Source of the DNA: Candidatus Muiribacteriota bacterium
Lineage (GTDB): Bacteria > Muiribacteriota > DAOVTB01
Assembly: GCA_030633305.1 (NCBI GenBank)
Contig: DAOVTB010000014.1
Location: forward strand, 1 to 43,987
Reading direction: 5' to 3'
Length of the DNA: 43,987 nucleotides
Shown: piece by piece, positions 16,085-24,529 of the stretch
How the letters are laid out: each line of letters begins with the position of its first letter
How positions within the stretch are numbered: the first letter of the stretch is position 1
The notes under the pieces: model-generated
Databases searched by the model: none
Told to the model about the DNA's origin: nothing
What the model saw: the letters and a program-made list of their open reading frames with translations, nothing else
Program-made: the position numbers and the translations under genes

Positions 16085-16151
16085 TCAAATTGGAAAACGA
16101 CAAGAAAGTAGACCTGACCCCATAAAAACAAAAATATAAAGGAGCACAATA

Positions 16152-17693
16152 ATGAGCGCTAATCTATGGCCATATAAGGAAGCTGAAAAACTTTTAAAAC
16201 AATACGGAACTGAAAAAGAAATTCTGTTTGAAACAGGTTATGGTCCTTCGGGATTACCACATATAGGAACATTTGGAGAAGTTGTACGGACCTATTTTCT
16301 TTTAAAAGCACTTCGTGAACTTGGTGGAAAAGGTAAGATCATTTCATTTTCCGATGATCTTGATGGACTTAGGAAGATTCCGAAAAACATGGATGCCGAA
16401 TTTTTAACTCCGCATCTGGGAAAACCATTGTCTTCGATCCCGGATCCATACGGATGCCACGGGAGTTATTCTGAACATATGAATCAGGAGCTTATTAAAA
16501 TGCTTGATCATATTGGCGTAGAATATGAATTTAAATCATCAACGGAACAATATAAAAGTGGTGTGTTTAACGATAGTATCAAAAGCATTTTAAGTAATCT
16601 TGATAAAATGGAGAGCATTGTTCTTCCAACACTTTCCCCAGAAACACGGAAAGGATGGTTTCCATATTTTCAGATCTGTGAAAATTGCGGAAAACTTTAT
16701 ACAAGTGATATTGAATCTTTTGATGTTGAAAAAATGGAAGTAACATATCATTGCTGTAAAGAATTCAAAGGTATAACTTCATGTGGTCATAAGGGGACTT
16801 CATCTGTTTTTGACGGAAAAGGGAAATTTACATGGCGAGTTGACTGGGGACTCAGATGGAATGCTCTCAAGATCAATTACGAATTGTATGGAAAAGATTT
16901 AATTGAATCGGCTAATGTTTCCAAAAAAATTGTCAGAGCAATAGGTGGAAAACCACCAATAGGAATGTTTTACGAACTTTTTCTAAATGAAGATGGGAGT
17001 AAGATATCAAAATCAGTTGGTGATGGTGTGACTCTTGATCAATGGTTTAAATATGGTAATGAAGATGCGTTGAAATTATACATGTTTAAAAAGCCAACAA
17101 AGGCCAAACGTCTTTATTTTGAAATAATCCCACAATATATGGATGAACTTTTAAGTATTCAAAATAGCTATTATAACAATACTTCTAAAGATGATACCTT
17201 TAAATTTGTAAAATTTTTTAATCTTGATGAAGCAAATCCATTTCCGAGTGAAACACAGTTTTCTACAATTTGTAACTTGATTTTAGCTGTAGGGAGTAAG
17301 GATAAGGATATTATTAAGGAATATCTTTTTGATGAAAGTGCTCCGGGACTTGATGAAAATCAAAAAAAATATATAGATGAAACACTCGATTTAGCAATAA
17401 AGTATGCAGACGAGATTATGAGTCAGGGCGGCGAAACACATGTTTTTGATAAGGATTTTGAAAATTGCTTTAAAAAGTTTATTGATTTTCTAAGTTCAGA
17501 AAAGGGCAGTGATGAGATTCATAACTCGATCTATCTGATTGCAAAGGAAGAAGAACTTGAGCCTAAAGCTTTTTTTAGAGAACTTTATCATGGTATAACT
17601 GGTCAGGAACGTGGTCCGCGACTTGGAAATTTTATTTCGACTATGGGTCAGAAGATAATAATTGATAAATTGACTGCATACATGGAGAAATAA
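16152..17693 (+). CDS. lysS: Lysyl-tRNA synthetase, class I
   Basis: 513 residues, the usual length for class I LysRS. The HIGH-type motif GPSGLPHIGTFGEVVR is at ~residues 27-42 and the KMSKS-type motif is KISKSVGDG at ~284-292. A zinc-ribbon-like insert (CENCGKLYTS ... CGHKG) lies at ~175-215. The C-terminal half is the helical anticodon-binding domain. It charges tRNA-Lys with lysine. Class I LysRS is found mainly in archaea, spirochaetes, alpha-proteobacteria and scattered other bacteria, and is unrelated to the common class II enzyme. RBS is AAAGGAGCAC. A GACCTGACCCC remnant of family F lies upstream at ~16110. Confidence 0.93.
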   Translation: MSANLWPYKEAEKLLKQYGTEKEILFETGYGPSGLPHIGTFGEVVRTYFLLKALRELGGKGKIISFSDDLDGLRKIPKNMDAEFLTPHLGKPLSSIPDPYGCHGSYSEHMNQELIKMLDHIGVEYEFKSSTEQYKSGVFNDSIKSILSNLDKMESIVLPTLSPETRKGWFPYFQICENCGKLYTSDIESFDVEKMEVTYHCCKEFKGITSCGHKGTSSVFDGKGKFTWRVDWGLRWNALKINYELYGKDLIESANVSKKIVRAIGGKPPIGMFYELFLNEDGSKISKSVGDGVTLDQWFKYGNEDALKLYMFKKPTKAKRLYFEIIPQYMDELLSIQNSYYNNTSKDDTFKFVKFFNLDEANPFPSETQFSTICNLILAVGSKDKDIIKEYLFDESAPGLDENQKKYIDETLDLAIKYADEIMSQGGETHVFDKDFENCFKKFIDFLSSEKGSDEIHNSIYLIAKEEELEPKAFFRELYHGITGQERGPRLGNFISTMGQKIIIDKLTAYMEK

Positions 17694-17699
17694 AGAATA

Positions 17700-17728
17700 G
17701 CTCACACAAAGGCACTAAGGCACAAAGA
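17700..17728. repeat. Family C repeat, copy C3
   Basis: CTCACACAAAGGCACTAAGG then CACAAAGAAAG, beginning about seven bases after the lysS stop codon. Same orientation as the copy at 18628-18653. Confidence 0.75.
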
Positions 17729-17789
17729 AAGAGAAGATTAGACAGGATTAACAAGATAAATTGGATAAGAGAAAATCAAAGAAGAGGGG

Positions 17790-17886
17790 AAAATAGTTCA
17801 CACAAAAGACTAATATAGATGGGGTCAGAAGGACTTTAATTTTCTTTGAAATTCAAAAAAAATCATAGTGCCCTGACCCTTGCGCC
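17790..17886. repeat. Family F hairpin element, copy F2, with interrupted tag
   Basis: Hairpin arms GGGGTCAG (17821-17828) and CTGACCCT (17873-17880), followed by TGCGCCA as in F1. The upstream tag reads AAAATAGTT, then CACACAAAAGAC, then TAATAT. In other copies the tag is uninterrupted, so a 12-base C-like fragment appears to be inserted in it. Confidence 0.75.
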
Positions 17887-17920
17887 AACTTAGTTATTTC
17901 CTCTACTAAATAAAAAGAAG

Positions 17921-18619
17921 ATGAATATGAAAAAAATTACCATGAATAATTTTATTAGATATTTTTTGATAGTTTCACTGATAATAGCTTTTCTGACACC
18001 ATGTTATGCAAAAAAGAAGCCTTATTCAGGTGTAAATAAATTACTTATCAAATATAATAATTACTGGACTCAGGCTGAATCTTCAAATGTAAATAAACTC
18101 CATCTTTTCGATGCTTTTACGATTGAAGGTAAGAAATTCAATTTCAAGAGAATCATGAGTAAAAAAATTATTATTATTACTTTCAGTGATGATTTTCATT
18201 TGAAGTTGACTTCATTCTGGCTTGCAAGGGATTGTGATTATATTCCTCAACATAGCTCAAAATTACAATTTATAAATATTCTTCAGCCCACTCAGACTTA
18301 TTATACCCTTTATAAAAGAGCATATGAAAAAGCCTTGAAAAAACATATCAGAAATATGAAAGCAGTGTATGTAAAGGACCTTGGAAGGAATATGAGAAAG
18401 GCTTTTAGAAATGTAAAAGTGAGCTGGATTTTTGATTACAGACTTGAAATTACCAGAGCATATAAAATGAAGAAAAAAAGAGGAATATTAATTTATGATC
18501 TGGAAGGAAATCTTATACAACAGTTTACTGGTGATGAAAAAAATCTCAAAGCTGAGTTCAATAAAGCATTAATATCAATTCTTAATAAATATGGATATTA
18601 CATGTATGAAAAAGATTAA
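17921..18619 (+). CDS. Secreted protein with a possible cysteine-less thioredoxin-like fold
   Basis: 232 residues with a signal peptide (FIRYFLIVSLIIAFLTPCYA). The mature part contains LHLFDAFTIEGKKFNFKRIM followed by KKIIIITFSD, which has the layout of AhpC/TSA-thioredoxin-like proteins ('f.l.d.dGk.v.l......vl.F'), and a late GILIYDLEGNLIQQFTGDEK that fits their C-terminal strand pair. The redox CxxC is absent; the only mature cysteine is in ARDCDY. If the fold is right it is probably not a classical oxidoreductase. ATG at 17921 or 17927 could start it; AAGAAG suits the latter. Family F2 lies upstream, family C4 directly downstream. Fold assignment is tentative. Confidence 0.45.
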   Translation: MNMKKITMNNFIRYFLIVSLIIAFLTPCYAKKKPYSGVNKLLIKYNNYWTQAESSNVNKLHLFDAFTIEGKKFNFKRIMSKKIIIITFSDDFHLKLTSFWLARDCDYIPQHSSKLQFINILQPTQTYYTLYKRAYEKALKKHIRNMKAVYVKDLGRNMRKAFRNVKVSWIFDYRLEITRAYKMKKKRGILIYDLEGNLIQQFTGDEKNLKAEFNKALISILNKYGYYMYEKD

Positions 18620-18627
18620 AAGAGACC

Positions 18628-18822
18628 TCACACAAAGGCACTAAGGCACAAAGAAGAATGCAAAAAATTTACCACGAAGGACACGAAGAAACCTGGAGGT
18701 AATAAAAAGTAAAATCACAAAGAAAGAGGATAAAATAGTTAATATCAAATACCAATACAGATTGTGTCAGAAGGACTTGAATTTTCTTTGATGTTCAAAA
18801 AAATTCAATGTGCCCTGACGCG
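18628..18822. repeat. Composite repeat array: C4, B7 and family F copy F3
   Basis: C4 (CACACAAAGGCACTAAGGCA, 18628-18653) starts ~9 bases after the previous stop. B7 (TTACCACGAAGGACACGAAG, 18668-18700) follows. F3 has the intact tag AAAATAGTTAATAT (18732-18745) and hairpin arms TGTGTCAG (18763-18770) and CTGACGCG (18815-18822), which pair fully as RNA if two G-U wobbles are allowed. The array fills most of the gap to the next gene. Confidence 0.75.
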
Positions 18823-18855
18823 TTATGATAATGCATATTAAACTCAAAATATAAA

Positions 18856-20076
18856 ATGAAAAGAATAATTAATATAACTGTTTTTTTTATAATCTTTATG
18901 CTGATATCCACTTTGGCGCATGCTATCCCAATGAAAATTAATGCTAATGGTTGTGTTAATAAAACCATTATTTTGGATAAAAATAAAAACTATAAAATGA
19001 AGTTTCAAGTGAAATTGATGGATGAACTTTATCCGGTTAAACATGTTTGCCTGGTATATAATAATCGAAAACAGGTAACAGGTTTTAAGAATAGTATCCG
19101 GATTATGAATAATCCTCTTGAAATAACATTTGAAAATAGAATAATCATTCTTAATGCAATTCCAATCTATAATACAATTCTGAAATATGATCAAACTAAT
19201 ATTTCGGTAATCCAGGATTATGTTTCGGGAATTTCTGAAAAAAAGCCAGTATATCTTATTAAGAAATATTATTTGTCTAAAATCAGGAAAAAACTTTCTA
19301 AACTGGTAGAGGAATATGTAAAAAAACAGACTATTGAACATACAATGTATGTTAAATCCAAATTGATATTTTTTGAATGCAGATTATATAGTTTATTATC
19401 ATATTTTTCTTTAGAAAATGATTGGCTGTACTTATTTACAGATCTAATTGTAAATAGAGTTTATACAAATCTGGAAAAAAAGAATAATCTTTCACTTTCG
19501 CAATATAGTTTATTACTAAGAACAGAAAATTTTGAGAGATTCATTGAAATTATAAAATTTTCTGAACAGCTGAAAAAATTTAAAGAAAAGACTTTTGTCT
19601 TAAATGTACCTATAGATGATATTCAGAAAATTGAAAGGCTGATTTTTCATATTATACTTTACTCTGAAAATCCTGCAGAAATAATAAAAAGATTCAAAAA
19701 TTCGATTGGTAAATATTTGGATTCTGAAATGAAAAGAGATATGAAAGCTAACTATCTCAATAATCTTAGAATTATTTTAAAGGAGCTGAATTGTTATGCT
19801 CCAGTTAAATTCTATCCTGATGTACAAAAAAATGAAGAGTATTATGAATTTATTTCCCCGTGTTTCAATAATCGTAAAATTTATGTGTACAGAAATGGGA
19901 AATTGATTTTTATTAAAAAAGGTAGATACAAAAAGATTATTCTGGACAGAGATCTTATATCTGATAAGGATGTTTTAGTATTTTTCGAAAACAATAAAGA
20001 TATAGTTTATATTTATTCGCCTTACTATTTTAATCAAAACCTCGGTAAGACACTTTCACATTTTTTTTCAAAATAG
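18856..20076 (+). CDS. Secreted protein of unknown function
   Basis: 406 residues with a signal peptide (IINITVFFIIFMLISTLAHA). After a beta-rich start (~residues 30-110) the middle is helical and lysine/glutamate-rich (SKIRKKLSKLVEEYVKKQTI), then leucine-rich helices, and a short aromatic/beta C-terminal segment (KIYVYRNGKLIFIKKGRYKK). I do not recognise a family. Its last 47 bases overlap the 3' end of the convergent nrdG gene. The start has no strong RBS (TATAAA just upstream), and the F3 hairpin lies immediately upstream. The preceding secreted gene has similar composition, but the repeat array between them argues against tight coupling. Confidence 0.6.
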   Translation: MKRIINITVFFIIFMLISTLAHAIPMKINANGCVNKTIILDKNKNYKMKFQVKLMDELYPVKHVCLVYNNRKQVTGFKNSIRIMNNPLEITFENRIIILNAIPIYNTILKYDQTNISVIQDYVSGISEKKPVYLIKKYYLSKIRKKLSKLVEEYVKKQTIEHTMYVKSKLIFFECRLYSLLSYFSLENDWLYLFTDLIVNRVYTNLEKKNNLSLSQYSLLLRTENFERFIEIIKFSEQLKKFKEKTFVLNVPIDDIQKIERLIFHIILYSENPAEIIKRFKNSIGKYLDSEMKRDMKANYLNNLRIILKELNCYAPVKFYPDVQKNEEYYEFISPCFNNRKIYVYRNGKLIFIKKGRYKKIILDRDLISDKDVLVFFENNKDIVYIYSPYYFNQNLGKTLSHFFSK

Positions 20077-20743
20077 GCTTGAGCATCGTTTTTAATTCTG
20101 TAAATGAGACATCTTCCAGCCCTTCTAATATTGAAGGATCAATAATCTCTTCTTCAATTACAGCCATTTTTTGAAAGTAATAAACATCTTCACTGGATAA
20201 AAATGGTGTAATCTCTTTTATATCACTTATTTTAAAGAGCGGTGGAACCACTGTTGTCCTCCATTCAAATGGAAGTCCTGAAGATCTTATGATCTGCATG
20301 CTTTCCTGAATTTTTTTATCAATATTTTTTATGCTGCATAACCTGGAATATTTTGAAAATCCAGTTTTAATGTCCATTGCTATGTAATCTAAAAGGGCAT
20401 CATCGATAAATGATTTTAGTTTTTCTGGTAAAGATCCATTGGTATCAAGTTTGATCAAAAGATTTGTTCTTTTTTTAACAATAGATAAAAAATCCCTAAG
20501 CTCCGGCCATAATAAGGCTTCACCGCCGGTAATAACGATACCATCAATAAATCCTTTTCTTTTTAATAGCTCATCAAGTATTGTATTTTCTGAAATATCA
20601 GGTTGTGTTTTGATATGATCTGCTATTACCAAACTTTTATTATAGCAAAAAGGACAGAAAAAATTGCATCCAGAAACAAATATAATGGATGCAATTTTTC
20701 CGGGATAATCAATAATAGTAGTTCCAAGAAATCCCTTAATCAT
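20030..20743 (-). CDS. nrdG: Anaerobic ribonucleoside-triphosphate reductase activating protein
   Basis: 237 residues, radical SAM. CNFFCPFC supplies the CxxxCxxC ligands of the [4Fe-4S] cluster, preceded by the family start GFLGTTIIDYPGKIASIIFVSGC. VITGGEALL is the GGE motif for AdoMet binding. It reductively cleaves AdoMet to create the glycyl radical on the class III ribonucleotide reductase. It lies 14 bases downstream of the separate glycyl-radical gene and in the same operon as nrdD, which supports the assignment. Its 3' end overlaps a convergent gene. Confidence 0.9.
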   Translation of the reverse strand: MIKGFLGTTIIDYPGKIASIIFVSGCNFFCPFCYNKSLVIADHIKTQPDISENTILDELLKRKGFIDGIVITGGEALLWPELRDFLSIVKKRTNLLIKLDTNGSLPEKLKSFIDDALLDYIAMDIKTGFSKYSRLCSIKNIDKKIQESMQIIRSSGLPFEWRTTVVPPLFKISDIKEITPFLSSEDVYYFQKMAVIEEEIIDPSILEGLEDVSFTELKTMLKPILKKNVKVSYRGFD

Positions 20744-20757
20744 AATTTATTATTCAA

Positions 20758-20907
20758 CTAGTTAGTTTTTGTAGAACTTACTTCGTAAACTTTTCTTTCT
20801 TTGAATTCTTCCTGTTTTCCATCGTTCCACTGCTTAACAGGTCTGTAAAACCCAACCACTCTGGAATAAACTTCAGTCTTCGCATTGCATTTTGTTGTCT
20901 TTGACAT
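20758..20907 (-). CDS. Stand-alone NrdD glycyl-radical domain (49 aa, not in ORF track)
   Basis: 49 residues containing TEVYSRVVGFYRPVKQWNDG followed by KQEEFKERKVY. This is the C-terminal glycyl-radical segment of class III ribonucleotide reductase (RVxG[YF], radical on the glycine), normally the end of NrdD itself. Here it is its own gene with a perfect GGAGGTAAG site 6 bases before ATG, 30 bases after the nrdD stop and just before nrdG. The lone cysteine (TKCNAKTEVYS) may complete the zinc site whose other ligands (CPVHG...DCPH) end the large subunit. It presumably docks on NrdD and receives the radical from NrdG. Gene finders easily miss it. Confidence 0.88.
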   Translation of the reverse strand: MSKTTKCNAKTEVYSRVVGFYRPVKQWNDGKQEEFKERKVYEVSSTKTN

Positions 20908-20937
20908 TTATCTTACCTCCAACTATTTTTATTTCTT

Positions 20938-22989
20938 TCAAGATTTTATGCTTTTTTTTTTATTATCAGTCTTTTCTTTTTTTTCATCAATTTCAATATC
21001 TGCTTTTTCAACATGTGGACAATCTTTGTGTTCACCACTAATGTAACCATGAACTGGGCAAACTGTAAATGTGGGACTCAGTGTAAAATAAGGCATATGA
21101 AAATTGGTACTTATTTTTTTCACAAGGTTTTTACAGGTTTCTATATCGTCGATTCTTTCACCAAGGAATCCATGAAAAACTGTTCCTCCTGTGTATAGAG
21201 TCTGAAGACCATCCTGATGTGTAAGAGCATCAAAAATATCTTCAGATTGCCCAACTGGCAGATGAGTTGAATTAGTATAATAAGGTACATCTGTTCCAGA
21301 AGCTTTAATTTTTGGATATGCTTCCTGATCCAGCCTTGCAAGTCTGTAGCCAGTACCTTCTGCTGGTGTTGCTTCAAGATTATATAGAGCCCCTTCTTTT
21401 TCCTGATATTTTTGAAGTATTCCTCTCATGAAATCCAGTACTTCTATTGAGAAATTCTTCCCCTTTTCAGAAGAAATATCTTTATCAAGGAAATTAATAC
21501 AACATTCGTTCATTCCTGTCAGACCAATTGTTGAAAAATGGTTGGCCCAGTATTGATTAAATCTTTTCTTGATATCTCGAAGATAGAATTTTGAATATGG
21601 ATAAAGTCCTTGATCTGTAAATCTTTCAAGGATCTTTCTTTTTGTCTTAAATGCTATTCTTGCAGTGTCCATTAAATATTCAAGTTTTTCAAAGAAATCT
21701 GTTTTATTATGAGACAGATATCCAATTCTTGGCATATTTATAGTTATAACGCCAATGCTTCCAGTAAGAGGATTTGATCCAAACAAGCCTCCACCTCTTT
21801 TTCTCAACTCGCGGTTATCAAGCCGAAGTCGACAGCACATACTTCTAGCGTCATCTGGTGACATATCTGAATTAACAAAGTTAGCAAAATATGGAATACC
21901 ATACTTTGCTGTCATTTCCCAAAGGCTATCATACTGTTTGTTTTCCCATGCAAAATCTTTGGTTATATTATATGTTGGGATTGGAAATGTGAATACTCTT
22001 CCTTTGGCATCCCCTTGAAGCATTATTTCGCAAAAAGCCTTGTTGAGTAAATCCATTTCTTTCTGGAATTCTCCGTAAGTCTCATTTTTAAGTTCACCTG
22101 CTATTGTTACATGTTCGTCCTGGAATGCGGAAGGAACAGTCATATCCATGGTGATATTTGTAAAAGGAGTTTGAAAACCAACGCGAGTAGGTATATTCAT
22201 GTTGTAAACAAATTCCTGGATCGCTTGAAGAATCTCTTTGTATGTTAACTTATCATATCGGATGAATGGAGCAAGGAGGGTGTCGAAATTTGCAAAAGCC
22301 TGCGCCCCGGCAGATTCTCCCTGTAAAGTATAAAAGAAGTTTACAATCTGTCCAAGTGCGGTTCTGAAATGTTTAGCTGGGCGACTTTGTATTTTTCCAT
22401 ATGCTCCTTTAAATCCATTTGTGAGCAAGTCTTTCATATCCCATCCGCAGCAGTATACTGCGAGTAATCCCAGGTCATGAACGTGAAAATCACCTTCAAG
22501 ATGAGCACTTTTAATTTCCTTGGAATATATTTTATTCAACCAGTAATGAGATGAAACCAGTGATGAAACATGGTTGTTAAGTCCTTGCAGGGAATAACCC
22601 ATATTAGAATTTTCGCGAACTCGCCAGTCATCCTGTCCTATATAACTATCAACCATTCCGATTGCGCTTTTAAGTAGTTTCTGAGCATCACGGAGTTTTT
22701 CATGTTGGTCACGATAAAGAATATAAGCTTTTGCAACTCTTGCATATCCATTATCAATAAGCATTTTTTCAACAAGATCCTGAATTGTTTCTACAGTTGG
22801 TACTCTTCTGTCTCCTCTGTAAACAATTTCTAATAGTTCAACAACCTGTTTTGCAACTCTGACAGCATCTACAATATTATCATTTCCAACTGCATTAACC
22901 GTTTTTTCAATAGCTTCTATAATATTCTGCGGGTCAAATTTTACTCGTTTTCCATCACGTTTTCTAACATATTTGATTTCTGAAACCAT
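20938..22989 (-). CDS. nrdD: Anaerobic ribonucleoside-triphosphate reductase, large subunit lacking the glycyl-radical tail
   Basis: 683 residues. Residues ~1-95 are an ATP-cone (YVRKRDGKRVKFDPQNIIEA, allosteric nucleotide site). The catalytic barrel follows, with MCCRLRLDN...RKRGGGLFG, LTGSIGVITINMPRIGY and TIGLTGMNECCINFL, typical of class III enzymes including the active-site cysteine region. It ends in TVCPVHGYISGEHKDCPH, half a zinc site, then a lysine-rich tail; the RVxG glycyl-radical motif is missing and is encoded by the next small gene. It reduces NTPs to dNTPs anaerobically. RBS is AGAAGGAA. The 62-bp gap to the upstream radical SAM gene holds a small CCCT/AGGG hairpin. Confidence 0.93.
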   Translation of the reverse strand: MVSEIKYVRKRDGKRVKFDPQNIIEAIEKTVNAVGNDNIVDAVRVAKQVVELLEIVYRGDRRVPTVETIQDLVEKMLIDNGYARVAKAYILYRDQHEKLRDAQKLLKSAIGMVDSYIGQDDWRVRENSNMGYSLQGLNNHVSSLVSSHYWLNKIYSKEIKSAHLEGDFHVHDLGLLAVYCCGWDMKDLLTNGFKGAYGKIQSRPAKHFRTALGQIVNFFYTLQGESAGAQAFANFDTLLAPFIRYDKLTYKEILQAIQEFVYNMNIPTRVGFQTPFTNITMDMTVPSAFQDEHVTIAGELKNETYGEFQKEMDLLNKAFCEIMLQGDAKGRVFTFPIPTYNITKDFAWENKQYDSLWEMTAKYGIPYFANFVNSDMSPDDARSMCCRLRLDNRELRKRGGGLFGSNPLTGSIGVITINMPRIGYLSHNKTDFFEKLEYLMDTARIAFKTKRKILERFTDQGLYPYSKFYLRDIKKRFNQYWANHFSTIGLTGMNECCINFLDKDISSEKGKNFSIEVLDFMRGILQKYQEKEGALYNLEATPAEGTGYRLARLDQEAYPKIKASGTDVPYYTNSTHLPVGQSEDIFDALTHQDGLQTLYTGGTVFHGFLGERIDDIETCKNLVKKISTNFHMPYFTLSPTFTVCPVHGYISGEHKDCPHVEKADIEIDEKKEKTDNKKKSIKS

Positions 22990-23051
22990 TTCCTTCTCCC
23001 TTTAATAGCCCTAAACAGGGTCAAATTTTTTAAAAAGCCATCATTATATAA

Positions 23052-24272
23052 TCAAAACTGTTTTCTATCAACAAATTTATTAATTAAATTTTCTTCTCCA
23101 TTAAGCCTTAAAAACTCTATGATTTCAGAGTCAGTCATGAACCCCCATTGTTCTTGTGTGATACATTCATCACAACCGTAGTTGAATATTCCATTAATTT
23201 GTTCAAGTCTGACATTATGCATTTTTTCCCCGGTCCATATCTCAGTAAGTGTATTTTTATTAAGATTTCCAACATTGTTTTCTTCAGATAGAGCTTGACG
23301 ACAGCATAATGCAATCTCGCCATTATGTTTAATATTAGGTGCCTTAAAAACGGAACTACAAGGTTGTCTATTGTCGTCAGAGTCATATTCACAGCCGTCT
23401 TTTTCCTGTTTATCCAGGTCAAGATCCCAACAATCTCTGAAACGATTGGAATAATCTCCAAAGGGATCATGATTTTCTGCTTCAGTATAAGGGGCAATTG
23501 CATCCAGATATAATTTATACAGTTGATTCTGTTTTGAAAAATCGCTATGAGCTGTACAGGGCATTATTGCGATATGGTCATGCTCATTATTGTGCCACCA
23601 TGAATAGTGTACTTCTAGTGGTTTTCCGATTTTCCTGAAAAACCTTTTCCAATAGTCTACAAAAGCTCCAACTTCAGAGTGATTATGCTCCTGAATAACG
23701 AATTGTAGTGTGATGACAGGATAATTAAGCCCAAGAGATTCTCGTATTGAAAGGAATGTTTTAATATTCTCCATGATGTTGTTTAATTCGGCTCCTGGTT
23801 TTACCAGTCTGTAAGTCTCAGGAGTAATTGCGTCTACGGAGAAAAGGACAACAAGAAAAGTATCTTCTGGCAGGCCATTGTCCACGCCTGTTTTAACGGT
23901 ATTAAGAATATTCTGAGCAAGAGTACGATCAAGTGCAAATCCATTTGTTGATACCATTGTATGTTTGAAAAAGTCATGAAGCAGTTTTTTCTTAAAAATG
24001 TAGTCAACAAACATATTGAATTCAGGATGGAGAAGTGGCTCGCCAATCCAGTATAACTTGATCATTGTTGCAAAATATTTTTCATCAACAACTTCATCAA
24101 TTATTTTCTTGAATAGATCAAACTGAAAAAAACCCTGTTCTTTAAATCTGTGATATGACATATAGCACATCGGACAGTTGACATTACAATGATTTGTAAG
24201 ATCAAACTGGATTTCCTGGAGTTTTTTTAATAGATATTTGTTTATTTTTTTTCTATTTTTTATACCACTCAT
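23052..24272 (-). CDS. Radical SAM protein with SPASM domain
   Basis: About 406 residues from the ATG at 24272; the ORF track start is a TTG at 24305 and neither has a convincing RBS. The radical SAM core begins FDLTNHCNVNCPMCYMSY (CxxxCxxC). The C-terminal SPASM-type segment has CSSVF...IKHNGEIALCCRQ, VGNLNKNTLTEIWTG and YGCDECITQEQ, with cysteines for auxiliary Fe-S clusters. The substrate is unknown; related proteins modify peptides, enzymes or small molecules. It lies upstream of nrdD on the same strand, which might mean co-transcription, but class III RNR needs no second radical SAM enzyme, so this is probably just adjacency. Confidence 0.8.
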   Translation of the reverse strand: MSGIKNRKKINKYLLKKLQEIQFDLTNHCNVNCPMCYMSYHRFKEQGFFQFDLFKKIIDEVVDEKYFATMIKLYWIGEPLLHPEFNMFVDYIFKKKLLHDFFKHTMVSTNGFALDRTLAQNILNTVKTGVDNGLPEDTFLVVLFSVDAITPETYRLVKPGAELNNIMENIKTFLSIRESLGLNYPVITLQFVIQEHNHSEVGAFVDYWKRFFRKIGKPLEVHYSWWHNNEHDHIAIMPCTAHSDFSKQNQLYKLYLDAIAPYTEAENHDPFGDYSNRFRDCWDLDLDKQEKDGCEYDSDDNRQPCSSVFKAPNIKHNGEIALCCRQALSEENNVGNLNKNTLTEIWTGEKMHNVRLEQINGIFNYGCDECITQEQWGFMTDSEIIEFLRLNGEENLINKFVDRKQF

Positions 24273-24413
24273 TTTCAAATTCGATTTTATCCTGTTTAAA
24301 CTCAAATTTCAAATAATTCTAAACACAACAAACATAGATGTTATCAGTATTTATAAGATGAAAACAGTTTGTTGACGCGGTCGAATTTTTTTAATAATTT
24401 ATTCATTTTAAAA

Positions 24414-24485
24414 GGGGACGCGTCTTGACATTTGACATTTAGTTAGAAATGGTATCATAAATGTCGAATGTCAAGACGCGTCCCC
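24414..24485. repeat. Near-perfect 27-bp inverted repeat
   Basis: Left arm GGGGACGCGTCTTGACATTT plus GACATTT (24414-24440) and right arm 24459-24485 are complementary except for one base, around an 18-base loop. No T-run follows. It sits between the divergent radical SAM and prepilin peptidase genes, and its right arm would be translated if the ORF-track start of the peptidase were used. Its arms are unlike family F, so it is a distinct element in this window. Confidence 0.85.
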
Positions 24486-24529
24486 TATCAACTATGACGA
24501 TTACAAAAAAATGTGGTATTATAAATTAT

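Noticed and set aside
20758-20937. nrdD broken by a frameshift
   Set aside because: The small downstream gene has its own GGAGG site and ATG, and the large ORF ends in a plausible tail, so they are two genes.
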